The notes beneath the pieces were generated by a model. It saw only the letters and a list, made by a program, of their open reading frames with translations. It ran no database searches and had not been told where the DNA came from. 5,984 nt of DNA, from positions 1-5,984 of the forward strand of contig CALDGV010000400.1 in the NCBI GenBank assembly GCA_937941745.1, read 5' to 3'. This DNA comes from an uncultured Prosthecobacter sp. (lineage in GTDB: Bacteria > Verrucomicrobiota > Verrucomicrobiia > Verrucomicrobiales > Verrucomicrobiaceae). A program made the position numbers and the translations under genes. This document shows, one piece after another, positions 1 to 5,984 of this stretch (positions within the stretch are counted from its first letter, which is position 1; every line of letters starts with the position of its first letter).

Positions 1-1141
1 GGATCTTGTGGTGAAGCCTGCTCAATTTCAGCGCGTCATCGTCAGCCCAGGTCTGGATGCTGGATGGCCTCTGCCGAGGAAATTCACGGATGCTGGAGTT
101 CTGTTGGAAGGAGAAACCGAGTTTGCCTTCAACCTGACGGACATGCCGATGGTAGCCATCACCGGCACGAACGGTAAAAGCACCTGCACTGAGCTCATTG
201 CTCACATTTTTGAAGCCAATGGCAGGCGTTCCGTGCCCTGCGGTAATCACGGCGTGTCTCTCAGTGAGGTCGTGGCCTCTGGCGAAAGGTATGATGTGCT
301 CTCGCTCGAGATCAGCAGCTTCCAGCTCGAAACCATCCGCAACTTCCGCGCGAAAGCCAGCCTCTGGCTGAACTTCGCCCCAGACCATCTGGATCGCTAT
401 CCGGGCATGGCGGAATACTTTGCGGCCAAGGCACGCATCTTTGAAAACGTCACGGCGGAGGATGTCGCCATCGTCCGCGCAGGTGAAAGCGTGTCTTCTG
501 GTGCCGCGCGACGCATCACCTTTTCGGCCTACGGCATGGAGGCAGACGCCACTTATGCCCAAGGGGAGTTCTTCCTGCATGGCATCAAGATCGGCGATGC
601 CTCGCAAATCCGCCTGCGGGGCAGGCACAACATGGAAAACATCCTGGCCGCCATGCTGGCCTGCCAGGTGCATGGCGTGTCTCCGGCGGATGCCATCCGC
701 GCCGTGTCCAGCTATGATCCGCCCAAGCACCGCTGTGAACTGGTGCGTGACCTGAACGGACGCGAGTACATCAATGACTCCAAAGCCACGAACCTGCATG
801 CCCTGGAAGCCTGCATCGGCAGCATGGACCGCCCGATCGTGCTTATCGCCGGTGGCAAGGAGAAGGGGCTCGATTACACGCCGCTGCGCGCCTCCTTGAA
901 CGGCCAGGTGCGTGCGATGGTGCTCATTGGCGAGATCAGGCAGGCGCTGCATGACACCTTTGCCGATCTGCTGCCCTGCCGCATGGCGGCGGATATGAAT
1001 GAAGCCGTTCGCATCGCCACAGAGCTCTCTCATCCGGGGGACAGCATCATCCTCAGTCCCGGCACCTCCTCCTTCGACATGTACACCGGTTACGGCCAGC
1101 GTGGCGAAGCCTTCCGTGCTGCGGCGAATGCCCTGCCGTGA
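1..1141 (+). CDS. murD: UDP-N-acetylmuramoyl-L-alanine:D-glutamate ligase (MurD), 5' end cut by window
   Basis: MurD is a cytoplasmic ATP-dependent Mur ligase that adds D-glutamate to UDP-MurNAc-L-alanine in peptidoglycan precursor synthesis. The family landmarks occur in order. The end of the N-terminal domain has the IVSPGL motif. The ATP-binding P-loop ITGTNGKST is at bases 158-184. EISSFQLE and a DHLDRY segment follow in the central domain, then GRHNMEN, the KHRCE segment and the diagnostic NDSKATN (773-793). The C-terminal domain has GGKEKG and SPGTSSFDMY...QRGEAF. The reading frame is open to the left edge (GAT CTT precede the GTG at 8), and roughly the first 70-80 residues expected of a family member are missing. 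GTG at 8 is therefore internal, not the start. The stop is TGA at 1139-1141. The motifs shown separate MurD from MurC, MurE and MurF. A 56-base gap leads to the LysM gene, so co-transcription is likely. Confidence 0.96.
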   Translation, partial: DLVVKPAQFQRVIVSPGLDAGWPLPRKFTDAGVLLEGETEFAFNLTDMPMVAITGTNGKSTCTELIAHIFEANGRRSVPCGNHGVSLSEVVASGERYDVLSLEISSFQLETIRNFRAKASLWLNFAPDHLDRYPGMAEYFAAKARIFENVTAEDVAIVRAGESVSSGAARRITFSAYGMEADATYAQGEFFLHGIKIGDASQIRLRGRHNMENILAAMLACQVHGVSPADAIRAVSSYDPPKHRCELVRDLNGREYINDSKATNLHALEACIGSMDRPIVLIAGGKEKGLDYTPLRASLNGQVRAMVLIGEIRQALHDTFADLLPCRMAADMNEAVRIATELSHPGDSIILSPGTSSFDMYTGYGQRGEAFRAAANALP

Positions 1142-1197
1142 TGCAGCGTCGGAGCATGATCTTCTTTTTACACACATAACAACAACCTGAGACCACC

Positions 1198-2310
1198 ATG
1201 AAACCCAAGAAGAAAGACAGACTGCTGCTGAACCTCATTGAAGGTGAACGGCACAAGCACCGCGTCGCCATGGTCAATGAGGAGGCGGAGTGGAACCAGC
1301 ATGAACCGAACTCCGGCATGGCCCGCATGTTCTTCGTCATGCTGCTCATTCATGTCGTCGTCATCGGCGGCATCATCGTCTATGACTGGCTGAACGGCGA
1401 GGAGGCGGCTCCTTCTGCGGTGGTGACCACCAGCGCGGCCACGACGCCCAGCGCCCTTCCGCCGCCTGCCCTGAATACGGCGGATCTGGAGGCGCAGATC
1501 CCGATCGAAGAATGCGCCACCTATGAATGGAAGTCAGGCGACAGCATCGCCAGCGTGGCCAAGAAGCTTGGGGTCAGCGAGGACGTGTTGATCAAGATGA
1601 ACATGCTCGACAAGGGCACCCAGCTTGAGAACAACAGCATCATCCGCTACCCCAAGCAGCCTGTCATCAAGGCCCAGGGCATTGGTGTGGCGGGTGCGGA
1701 TGGCGTGGCTCCTGAGGCTGTGCCTGCCACAAGCATCGCCGTTTCCGAGGCTCCGATGGCTTTGACTGCTCCTGGTGAGAAGACCTTCTCCTTCAGCCCA
1801 ACGATTGAGAATGAACTCGCACCCACTCCTGGTGCTGGCAATGCCGCCATGGTGACGCCCAACGTGCAGGAAACGCCTCCGCCCGCCGTCACCAAGGAGG
1901 CAACTGCCGAGCCGGCTGCCGTGATCGAGGCGCCCAAAGTCGTCGTCGAGGCTCCTCCAGCCCCTGCCCCCGAGGTGAAGAAGGAACTGCCGAAGGTTCA
2001 GGAGGCGCCTCCTGCCAAGCCTGAGCCCAAAGCAGCGCCCAAGCAGGTGGCCAAAACGGAGGAAGACGTGCCAAAGGCCATTCCGCTGAATCGTTACACG
2101 CCTCCAGCTGCTGCTGCCAAGGCTGCGGCGAAGAAGACTGCTCCAGCCTCTGCGGCGAAGTCGAAGACCTATGTCGTGAAGCCGGGCGAGACCCTTTACA
2201 GCATCGCCATCCGCAACGGCACGACGGTCAAGGCCCTGCAGGCAGCCAACAAGATCACCAAACCTGAATCCCTGCGCGATGGGATGAAGCTGGTGATTCC
2301 TGGAAAGTAA
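1198..2310 (+). CDS. Membrane-anchored protein with two LysM domains (NlpD-position protein of the dcw cluster)
   Basis: This 370-residue protein probably binds peptidoglycan from the inner membrane. A basic N-terminal stretch (KPKKKDR) and about 43 cytoplasmic residues precede one hydrophobic span (about 44-62). Acidic residues follow it (DWLNGEE), which predicts N-in, C-out topology. A degenerate LysM-like unit lies at about 108-152 (YEWKSGDSIASVAKKLGV, ending IIRYPKQ). A long Ala/Pro/Lys/Glu linker fills 153-321, and a canonical LysM closes the protein at about 325-368 (YVVKPGETLYSIA, ending MKLVIPGK). There is no M23 peptidase, amidase or other catalytic domain, so it is not a standard NlpD, although it occupies the slot between murD and ftsW where Chlamydia is known to carry a gene called nlpD. 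ATG at 1198 gives the full N-terminal region; no Shine-Dalgarno sequence is visible before it. A role in division or wall tethering is inferred from position and LysM content. There is no lipobox, so it is anchored by the transmembrane helix rather than by lipid. Confidence 0.9.
   Translation: MKPKKKDRLLLNLIEGERHKHRVAMVNEEAEWNQHEPNSGMARMFFVMLLIHVVVIGGIIVYDWLNGEEAAPSAVVTTSAATTPSALPPPALNTADLEAQIPIEECATYEWKSGDSIASVAKKLGVSEDVLIKMNMLDKGTQLENNSIIRYPKQPVIKAQGIGVAGADGVAPEAVPATSIAVSEAPMALTAPGEKTFSFSPTIENELAPTPGAGNAAMVTPNVQETPPPAVTKEATAEPAAVIEAPKVVVEAPPAPAPEVKKELPKVQEAPPAKPEPKAAPKQVAKTEEDVPKAIPLNRYTPPAAAAKAAAKKTAPASAAKSKTYVVKPGETLYSIAIRNGTTVKALQAANKITKPESLRDGMKLVIPGK
1654..2160 (+). other. Low-complexity Pro/Ala/Lys/Glu linker between the two LysM domains
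   Basis: This segment encodes residues 153-321 of the LysM protein. Its second half is strongly biased to Ala, Pro, Lys, Glu and Val, with imperfect EAP-type units (VIEAPK, VVEAPPAP, VQEAPPAKPEP) and ends in Ala/Lys-rich AAAKAAAKK. Such sequence is probably disordered and extended, and could span periplasmic space between the membrane anchor and the terminal LysM. The units are too irregular to call a tandem repeat. The length probably varies between relatives. Confidence 0.7.
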
Positions 2311-2319
2311 GCCTTTCGA

Positions 2320-2365
2320 TGGTTCTGAGACCGGATTCCCGAGGTTCGGGAATGACCGAAAACCA
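2320..2365 (+). promoter_or_regulatory. Interrupted inverted repeat (stem-loop) between the LysM gene and ftsW
   Basis: A perfect 7-base stem ATTCCCG (2335-2341) pairs with CGGGAAT (2347-2353) around a 5-base loop. It is extended outward by CGG (2332-2334) with CCG (2356-2358) across a 2-base bulge, and by TGGTT (2320-2324) with AACCA (2361-2365) across an internal loop. No T-run follows, so it does not look like a standard intrinsic terminator. It fills most of the 83-base gap and ends 28 bases before the ftsW ATG. An mRNA processing, stabilising or attenuating element is possible, as is a protein-binding palindrome. Only the pairing is observed; the function is inferred. Confidence 0.5.
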
Positions 2366-2393
2366 AGCACCCGTGCCTTCCTGATCATCCTTC

Positions 2394-3569
2394 ATGGCCA
2401 AACGCTCCATCATCCTGCTCATTCTCATGGTCGGCCTGCTCACAGGCCTGGGAATCACCATGCTGGCTAGCACCAGCTTCTTCACGGAAGAAGGCGGCGG
2501 GGAGGAATACGTGACGCTTTGGAAGCAGGCGGTCTGGGTGGGCATCTCCCTCGGTGCCTGTGTGGTCATGTCCTTGATCGACTACAACCGCTGGTACAAG
2601 TGGCGCTGGTGGGTGCTGGGCATCGCAGCCTTTGGTCTGCTGATCTGCTATGAGTGGTATCTGGCGCAGTTCCTGGGCTACAAGCCCCTGCTGGCGAAGC
2701 GCGTGAACGGCGCAGCACGCTGGATCGGGGCTGGCTCCATGACGCTGCAGCCTTCCGAATTTGCCAAGATCGCCCTGCTCATGGCAATGGCGGGCTGGTT
2801 CGCGACCCATCAAGGCCTGGAACGCACCCTCCAGCATGGTTTGCTGAAGCCACTGATGATCCTGGGATCCATCGTTCTGCTGATTGGCTGTGAAGTGGAC
2901 CTGGGCAATGCCTTCGTGACCATGGTCGTGGGTGCCGGTGTCATGTTTGTGGCGGGAACGCGCCTGCGTTATTTCACCGTCACTGGCCTTGCCGGATTCA
3001 TGGCTCTGCTTGTTGGCATCAAATTCGCCCCCAACCGCATGGAGCGTGTGATGGCGGTGCTCGACCTGGAGAAGTACAAGGATGGCATCGGTCTGCAGCA
3101 GTGGGTCTCCTGGCTGGCTTTCGGTTCGGGAGGCATGGAGGGCCGCGGCCTGGGGGAAGGGCGCATGAAGCTCTCCTACCTGCCGGAGGCGCACACGGAC
3201 TTCATCTTTCCCATGGTGGGCGAGGAACTCGGCCTTGTGGGCACCCTCGGTACGGTGGCGGCCTTTGTTTTCCTGGTGTTTTCCGGCATGTGCATCAGCG
3301 CCTATGCGCCGAACCGTTTTGGCAAGCTGCTGGGCTTCGGGCTGACCTTCCTTCTGGGGCTCGAAGCCTTGCTGAACATGGGAGTGACAACGGCGCTGCT
3401 CCCCAACAAGGGCCTGCCGCTGCCCTTCGTCAGCTACGGTGGCTCCAGCCTGCTCGCGGCGATGGCAGCCATCGGCATCCTGATCAACATTCACCGCCAG
3501 GGCGTGCACTTGAAGTGGGAGGATCTGCCGGTCATCCGCCGCAGCCGCCGATGGACACCACAGCTGTGA
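2394..3569 (+). CDS. ftsW: SEDS-family septal peptidoglycan glycosyltransferase FtsW
   Basis: FtsW polymerises lipid II into glycan strands at the division septum, working with a class B penicillin-binding protein (FtsI). The 391-residue length is normal for the family and about ten hydrophobic spans are visible. SEDS motifs appear in order: NGAARWIGAGSMTLQPSEFAK (105-125); an EVDLGNA segment (167-173); a long loop with FGSGGMEGRGLGEG (243-256) leading to LPEAHTDFIFPMVGEELG (263-280), whose Asp269 corresponds to the proposed catalytic Asp; and KGLPLPFVSYGGSSLL (339-354). The motif usually read as PDLGT or PDFGT is altered here to VDLGN, with the Asp kept. ATG at 2394 gives a natural start just before the first membrane span; no Shine-Dalgarno sequence is seen. 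Location beside murD and the presence of only one SEDS gene favour FtsW over RodA. Downstream lies a kinase rather than murG. Confidence 0.94.
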   Translation: MAKRSIILLILMVGLLTGLGITMLASTSFFTEEGGGEEYVTLWKQAVWVGISLGACVVMSLIDYNRWYKWRWWVLGIAAFGLLICYEWYLAQFLGYKPLLAKRVNGAARWIGAGSMTLQPSEFAKIALLMAMAGWFATHQGLERTLQHGLLKPLMILGSIVLLIGCEVDLGNAFVTMVVGAGVMFVAGTRLRYFTVTGLAGFMALLVGIKFAPNRMERVMAVLDLEKYKDGIGLQQWVSWLAFGSGGMEGRGLGEGRMKLSYLPEAHTDFIFPMVGEELGLVGTLGTVAAFVFLVFSGMCISAYAPNRFGKLLGFGLTFLLGLEALLNMGVTTALLPNKGLPLPFVSYGGSSLLAAMAAIGILINIHRQGVHLKWEDLPVIRRSRRWTPQL

Positions 3570-3579
3570 GCCCGGCGGC

Positions 3580-3598
3580 CGTCTTCGCAGCGAAGGCG
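3580..3598 (+). terminator. Hairpin just after ftsW, possible terminator without a T-tract
   Basis: CGTCTTCG (3580-3587) pairs with CGAAGGCG (3591-3598) around a CAG loop. This gives eight pairs, one of them U-G, starting 10 bases after the ftsW stop. The position is right for a terminator at the end of the cell wall genes, but the bases after it (CAGTGAATGATATGG) contain no T-run. It may instead be a 3' stabilising structure or a Rho-linked end. Confidence 0.4.
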
Positions 3599-3628
3599 CA
3601 GTGAATGATATGGCAGGAAGAGGATGAT

Positions 3629-3651
3629 TCTGTCAGGCTGTCCTGGGCAGA
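3629..3651 (+). promoter_or_regulatory. Second hairpin in the ftsW to kinase gap
   Basis: TCTGTCAGG (3629-3637) pairs with CCTGGGCAGA (3642-3651) around a CTGT loop. It forms nine pairs (one U-G) with a single bulged G. It ends 21 bases before the kinase ATG and is followed by a pyrimidine tract (TCTTCCTCCCTCC) rather than a T-run. It lies in the probable leader of the kinase mRNA, so a role in control of that gene or in termination from ftsW is possible. No convincing -35/-10 promoter pair was seen in this gap. Confidence 0.35.
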
Positions 3652-3672
3652 CCTGAATCTTCCTCCCTCCTG

Positions 3673-5865
3673 ATGGACTGGCTAACCCTAATTTTCACCG
3701 CCATGGCGACAGCGTGCCTCACGCTGGCGGTGGTGCATTACACGGTCTGGCTGCGGCAGCGCAAAGATGCCTGCGCCAACCTGATGCTGGCCCTCACCGC
3801 CACCTGGACGGCGGGCATGGCAGTGATGGAGATGCTCATGGGGCAGATGTCCGACCCCGTCAGCTATGCCACGGCGCTGCGTGGCTACCAGGTCCTGATC
3901 TGGGCCACCTTCCTATCCCTGGTCGGATTCATCCGCTGCTACTTCCCGAATTCCCGGCGGAGGTGGCTGGGACTGTTTGCCGTTGGTCTGAGGACCGTGT
4001 TGATGCTGTCCAATGCCATCTGCGAGTGGAGCTCCCTCTTTGTGAAGATCCACCGCATGCTGCCCGTGGAGTTTCTGGGCAGTTCGGCATGGATTCCGGA
4101 TGGTGAGATTCATCCGCTGACCCGCCTGGGCCAGACCAGCTTGCTTGCCCTGGCCGTTTACATCCTGGACGTGTGCTTCCAGGAGTGGCGACGGGGCAAC
4201 CGCCGCAGCGTTCTTGCCATTGGCGGTGGCGTCCTGCTTATGATCCTCGTTGCCCTGGGCCATGGGCATCTGGTCCTTCGTGGCGAGGTGCCGATGCCGT
4301 TGATGGCCAGCAGCTGCTTCCTGGGCATCGTGCTCATCATGGGCTACAAGCTCAGCCTGCAACTCGTCCATGTGCGAGCCTTGGAAATCCAACTTCAGGA
4401 CACGGAGGCACGCTTGAGCATCGTGGCGGAGACGGCGAACATCAGCGTCTGGTCGCTGGACCGTGCTTCGCAGACCTTCTGGGCACCTGCCAACACGAGG
4501 ACGCTGTTCGGCTTCCATGTGGATGCAAGGGTCACGCTCAAGGATGTCCTGGCCATCATCCATGAGGACGACCTGCTCATTGTCATGCAAGTGCTGGAGG
4601 AAGCCTGGAAATCGAAAAGCACGCCGCAGGTCGAATATCGTATCCTCATGCCTGATGGCAGCATCCGCTGGATGGTCTCCAACGCCCGGCCGCAGATGGA
4701 CTCCAAAGGACGGGTCACGGGGCTGGTCGGTGTCTCGCTGGATGTATCGGAGCTTCGGCAGGCCGAGGAAAACCTGCGGCACGAGAGCGCCTTGCTTCAG
4801 GCGGTTTTCGACAGCGTTCCAGGCCTGATCTACCTCTATGACGAGGCTGGCAGACTGGAACGCTGGAACCGCAATCTCGAAACTCTCACTGGCTACAGTG
4901 CCGAGGAGCTGATGGGACGGCTAGTGTCGGAATGGTTTGATGGCGCCGACCTGGAGAAACTGGGGACCGAGTGGCAGCGTGTCTTCAGTGAGGGACGCGG
5001 CAGCGCCGAACTCAACATCATTGTGAAAGATGGCAGGAGAATCCCCTTCCTCTTTACCGGCGTTCGGGTGATGCTGGAGGGGCGGCCCTGCATGGTGGGA
5101 ATGGGTATTGAACTGACCGAGCGCAGACGCATCGAGGGAGAACTGCAGCAGCACCGGGAGCGGCTGGCCCAAATGGCCCGCGCGGCGACTTTGGGAGAGC
5201 TTTCCGGAGCCCTGGCGCATGAGCTGAACCAGCCGCTGGCCATCATTCTCAGCAATGCGCAGGCCGCCCAGGCCCTGCTGAGCCGGGAACCTCCGGATTT
5301 GGCCGAGGTGAATGAAATCCTGACGGACATCATTGGTGCGGATGGGCGGGCCCGGGACGTCATCAAAGGACTGCGCTCTGTCCTGGAGGGCGGCAAGACG
5401 CTGCAGCAGCCTGTGGATCTGAATCAGGGCATCCAGGAAGTGCTGCGTCTGGCGCAGCGTGATCTGGCCGATCATGAAGTGCGCGTGAAGCTGGATCTGG
5501 CCCGCGACCTGCCTCTGGTCCTGGCGGACCGCATCCAGGTGCAGCAGGTCGTGCTGAACCTGATCAACAACGCCCGTGACGCCATGCTGGAACTGCCGGA
5601 AGCAGAGCGGGTGATTCAGATCCGCTCCTTCGTCGGTGCTGGCCTGGTTCATGTCACCGTGGTGGATCAAGGGCCCGGCCTGCCTTCCGATGCGGAGTCG
5701 CTCTTCAGGCCTTTCTATTCCACCAAACCCCAGGGGCTTGGCGTGGGGCTTTCCATCTGCCGGAAGCTGGTGGAGGTGCATGGCGGCCGCCTCTGGGCCG
5801 AGCCTGCCAGCCCGCGAGGAGCCCTCTTCCACTTCACCTTTCCCGTGCTTCAGAAAGCGTCATGA
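3673..5865 (+). CDS. Membrane sensor histidine kinase, 7TM-PAS-PAS-HisKA-HATPase
   Basis: This 730-residue sensor kinase would autophosphorylate on His and pass phosphate to the regulator encoded next. Seven hydrophobic spans fill about residues 3-228. A short helix leads to PAS 1 (about 244-361; PAS_3-like IIHEDD, YRILMPDGSIRW, GVSLDVSE), then PAS 2 (about 373-482; FDSVPGLIYLYDEAG, LTGYSAEELMG, GIELTERR) and a coiled-coil-like linker. HisKA has the H-box LAHELNQPLA with phosphoacceptor His516. The ATPase domain has the N-box NLINNARDAM (Asn633), the G1 box DQGPG (665-669), the F-box LFRPFYSTK and the G2 box GLGVGLSIC (688-696), so all catalytic boxes look intact. The H-box and N-box type resemble FixL/DctB-like kinases, but neither PAS shows an obvious His in the helix that binds haem in FixL, so oxygen sensing is not supported. 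The start ATG at 3673 is the first ATG or GTG after an in-frame stop at 3625. The signal is unknown. Confidence 0.93.
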   Translation: MDWLTLIFTAMATACLTLAVVHYTVWLRQRKDACANLMLALTATWTAGMAVMEMLMGQMSDPVSYATALRGYQVLIWATFLSLVGFIRCYFPNSRRRWLGLFAVGLRTVLMLSNAICEWSSLFVKIHRMLPVEFLGSSAWIPDGEIHPLTRLGQTSLLALAVYILDVCFQEWRRGNRRSVLAIGGGVLLMILVALGHGHLVLRGEVPMPLMASSCFLGIVLIMGYKLSLQLVHVRALEIQLQDTEARLSIVAETANISVWSLDRASQTFWAPANTRTLFGFHVDARVTLKDVLAIIHEDDLLIVMQVLEEAWKSKSTPQVEYRILMPDGSIRWMVSNARPQMDSKGRVTGLVGVSLDVSELRQAEENLRHESALLQAVFDSVPGLIYLYDEAGRLERWNRNLETLTGYSAEELMGRLVSEWFDGADLEKLGTEWQRVFSEGRGSAELNIIVKDGRRIPFLFTGVRVMLEGRPCMVGMGIELTERRRIEGELQQHRERLAQMARAATLGELSGALAHELNQPLAIILSNAQAAQALLSREPPDLAEVNEILTDIIGADGRARDVIKGLRSVLEGGKTLQQPVDLNQGIQEVLRLAQRDLADHEVRVKLDLARDLPLVLADRIQVQQVVLNLINNARDAMLELPEAERVIQIRSFVGAGLVHVTVVDQGPGLPSDAESLFRPFYSTKPQGLGVGLSICRKLVEVHGGRLWAEPASPRGALFHFTFPVLQKAS
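5862..5865 (+). promoter_or_regulatory. ATGA stop-start overlap coupling kinase and regulator
   Basis: The kinase stop TGA (5863-5865) overlaps the regulator start ATG (5862-5864). No Shine-Dalgarno sequence precedes it (CAGAAAGCGTC), so translation of the regulator probably depends on ribosomes finishing the kinase. This supports one operon and matched production of the two partners. Confidence 0.8.
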
Positions 5866-5984
5866 ACAACACCCCCATCATCGGCCTTGTGGATGATGAA
5901 CCCGATGTTCTGCGGGCGCTCAAGCGTCTGCTGGATGGCGCCGGGTTCCTGGTGCGCACCTACACTTCGGCGGAGGAGCTGCTT
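5862..5984 (+). CDS. Response regulator, N-terminal receiver domain (FixJ/NarL-like), 3' end cut by window
   Basis: The 41 visible residues form the start of a CheY-like receiver. The first beta strand, IIGLVDDEPDVL, carries the acidic pair Asp11-Asp12 that binds Mg2+. An amphipathic helix (RALKRLLDGAG) follows, then the second strand and start of the next helix (FLVRTYTSAEELL). The pattern LVDDE...LLDGAGFLVRTYTSAEELL is typical of FixJ-type regulators, which usually end in a LuxR-type DNA-binding domain, but the output domain, the phosphoacceptor Asp and the conserved Lys all lie beyond the window. The overlap with the kinase gene makes it the likely phosphotransfer partner. The receiver fold is certain; the FixJ/NarL subtype is inferred from the short N-terminal pattern and the kinase type. 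Confidence 0.88.
   Translation, partial: MNNTPIIGLVDDEPDVLRALKRLLDGAGFLVRTYTSAEELL

Noticed and set aside
8..10. GTG as a start codon for murD
   Set aside because: The frame is open upstream to the window edge and a start here would remove most of the MurD N-terminal domain, so the gene is truncated by the window, not short.
1141..1170. Possible intrinsic terminator after murD (ATGC/GCAT stem, TTTTT at 1165-1169)
   Set aside because: The stem is only four pairs with a nine-base loop and the T-run is several bases away, so it is too weak to call; murD and the LysM gene are probably co-transcribed.
1880..2160. Tandem repeat in the LysM protein linker
   Set aside because: The EAP-like units are irregular in length and sequence; this is low-complexity composition rather than a true repeat array.
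1534..2388. 284-codon open frame on the minus strand opposite the LysM gene
   Set aside because: The product is an Arg/Leu/Gly-rich low-complexity string produced by reading the Ala/Pro linker backwards; no start context or domain.
2385..3509. 374-codon open frame on the minus strand opposite ftsW
   Set aside because: It is the antisense of a clear SEDS protein; its product is rich in His, Gln and Arg with no recognisable domain, as expected from codon bias in GC-rich DNA.
3101..3604. 167-codon + strand frame overlapping the end of ftsW and the gap after it
   Set aside because: Most of it lies inside the conserved FtsW C-terminal region in another frame, and the product is Gly/Arg/Ala/His-rich without a domain.
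4921..5832. 303-codon open frame on the minus strand opposite the kinase
   Set aside because: It mirrors the conserved HisKA and HATPase coding region and shows no domain of its own; a shadow of codon bias.

Overview
The window is a GC-rich chromosomal segment from a Gram-negative-type bacterium. All genes lie on the + strand and are tightly packed. It covers the late part of a division and cell wall (dcw) cluster, followed by a two-component system. I favour the Planctomycetes-Verrucomicrobia-Chlamydiae (PVC) superphylum, most likely Verrucomicrobiota. The order murD, LysM-protein gene, ftsW matches the murD-nlpD-ftsW order I recall from Chlamydia, and none of the visible starts has a clear Shine-Dalgarno sequence. 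This placement is an inference from context, not a database match.

Layout. Bases 1-1141 hold the 3' part of murD, which adds D-glutamate to UDP-MurNAc-L-Ala; its N-terminal domain is cut by the window edge. Bases 1198-2310 encode a single-pass membrane protein with a degenerate LysM domain near the membrane, a long Pro/Ala/Lys/Glu linker and a canonical C-terminal LysM domain. An interrupted inverted repeat (2320-2365) lies in the gap before ftsW (2394-3569), the SEDS-family septal glycosyltransferase. A 103-base gap (3570-3672) with two hairpins then separates the cell wall genes from a 730-residue sensor histidine kinase (3673-5865; seven membrane spans, two PAS domains, HisKA and HATPase). 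The kinase overlaps by ATGA the start of a response regulator receiver domain, which runs off the window at 5984.

How they work together. MurD makes precursor in the cytoplasm and FtsW polymerises lipid II at the septum. The LysM protein sits where it could link the inner membrane to peptidoglycan during division. The kinase and regulator form a phosphorelay pair that looks transcriptionally separate from the cell wall genes, and nothing in the sequence shows its signal or targets. No tRNA, rRNA, CRISPR array, insertion sequence or attachment site was seen. The most notable points are the PVC-type murD-LysM-ftsW module, the altered PDLGT-type motif in FtsW, the intergenic hairpins, and the 7TM-PAS-PAS kinase placed directly after ftsW, where murG is often found.
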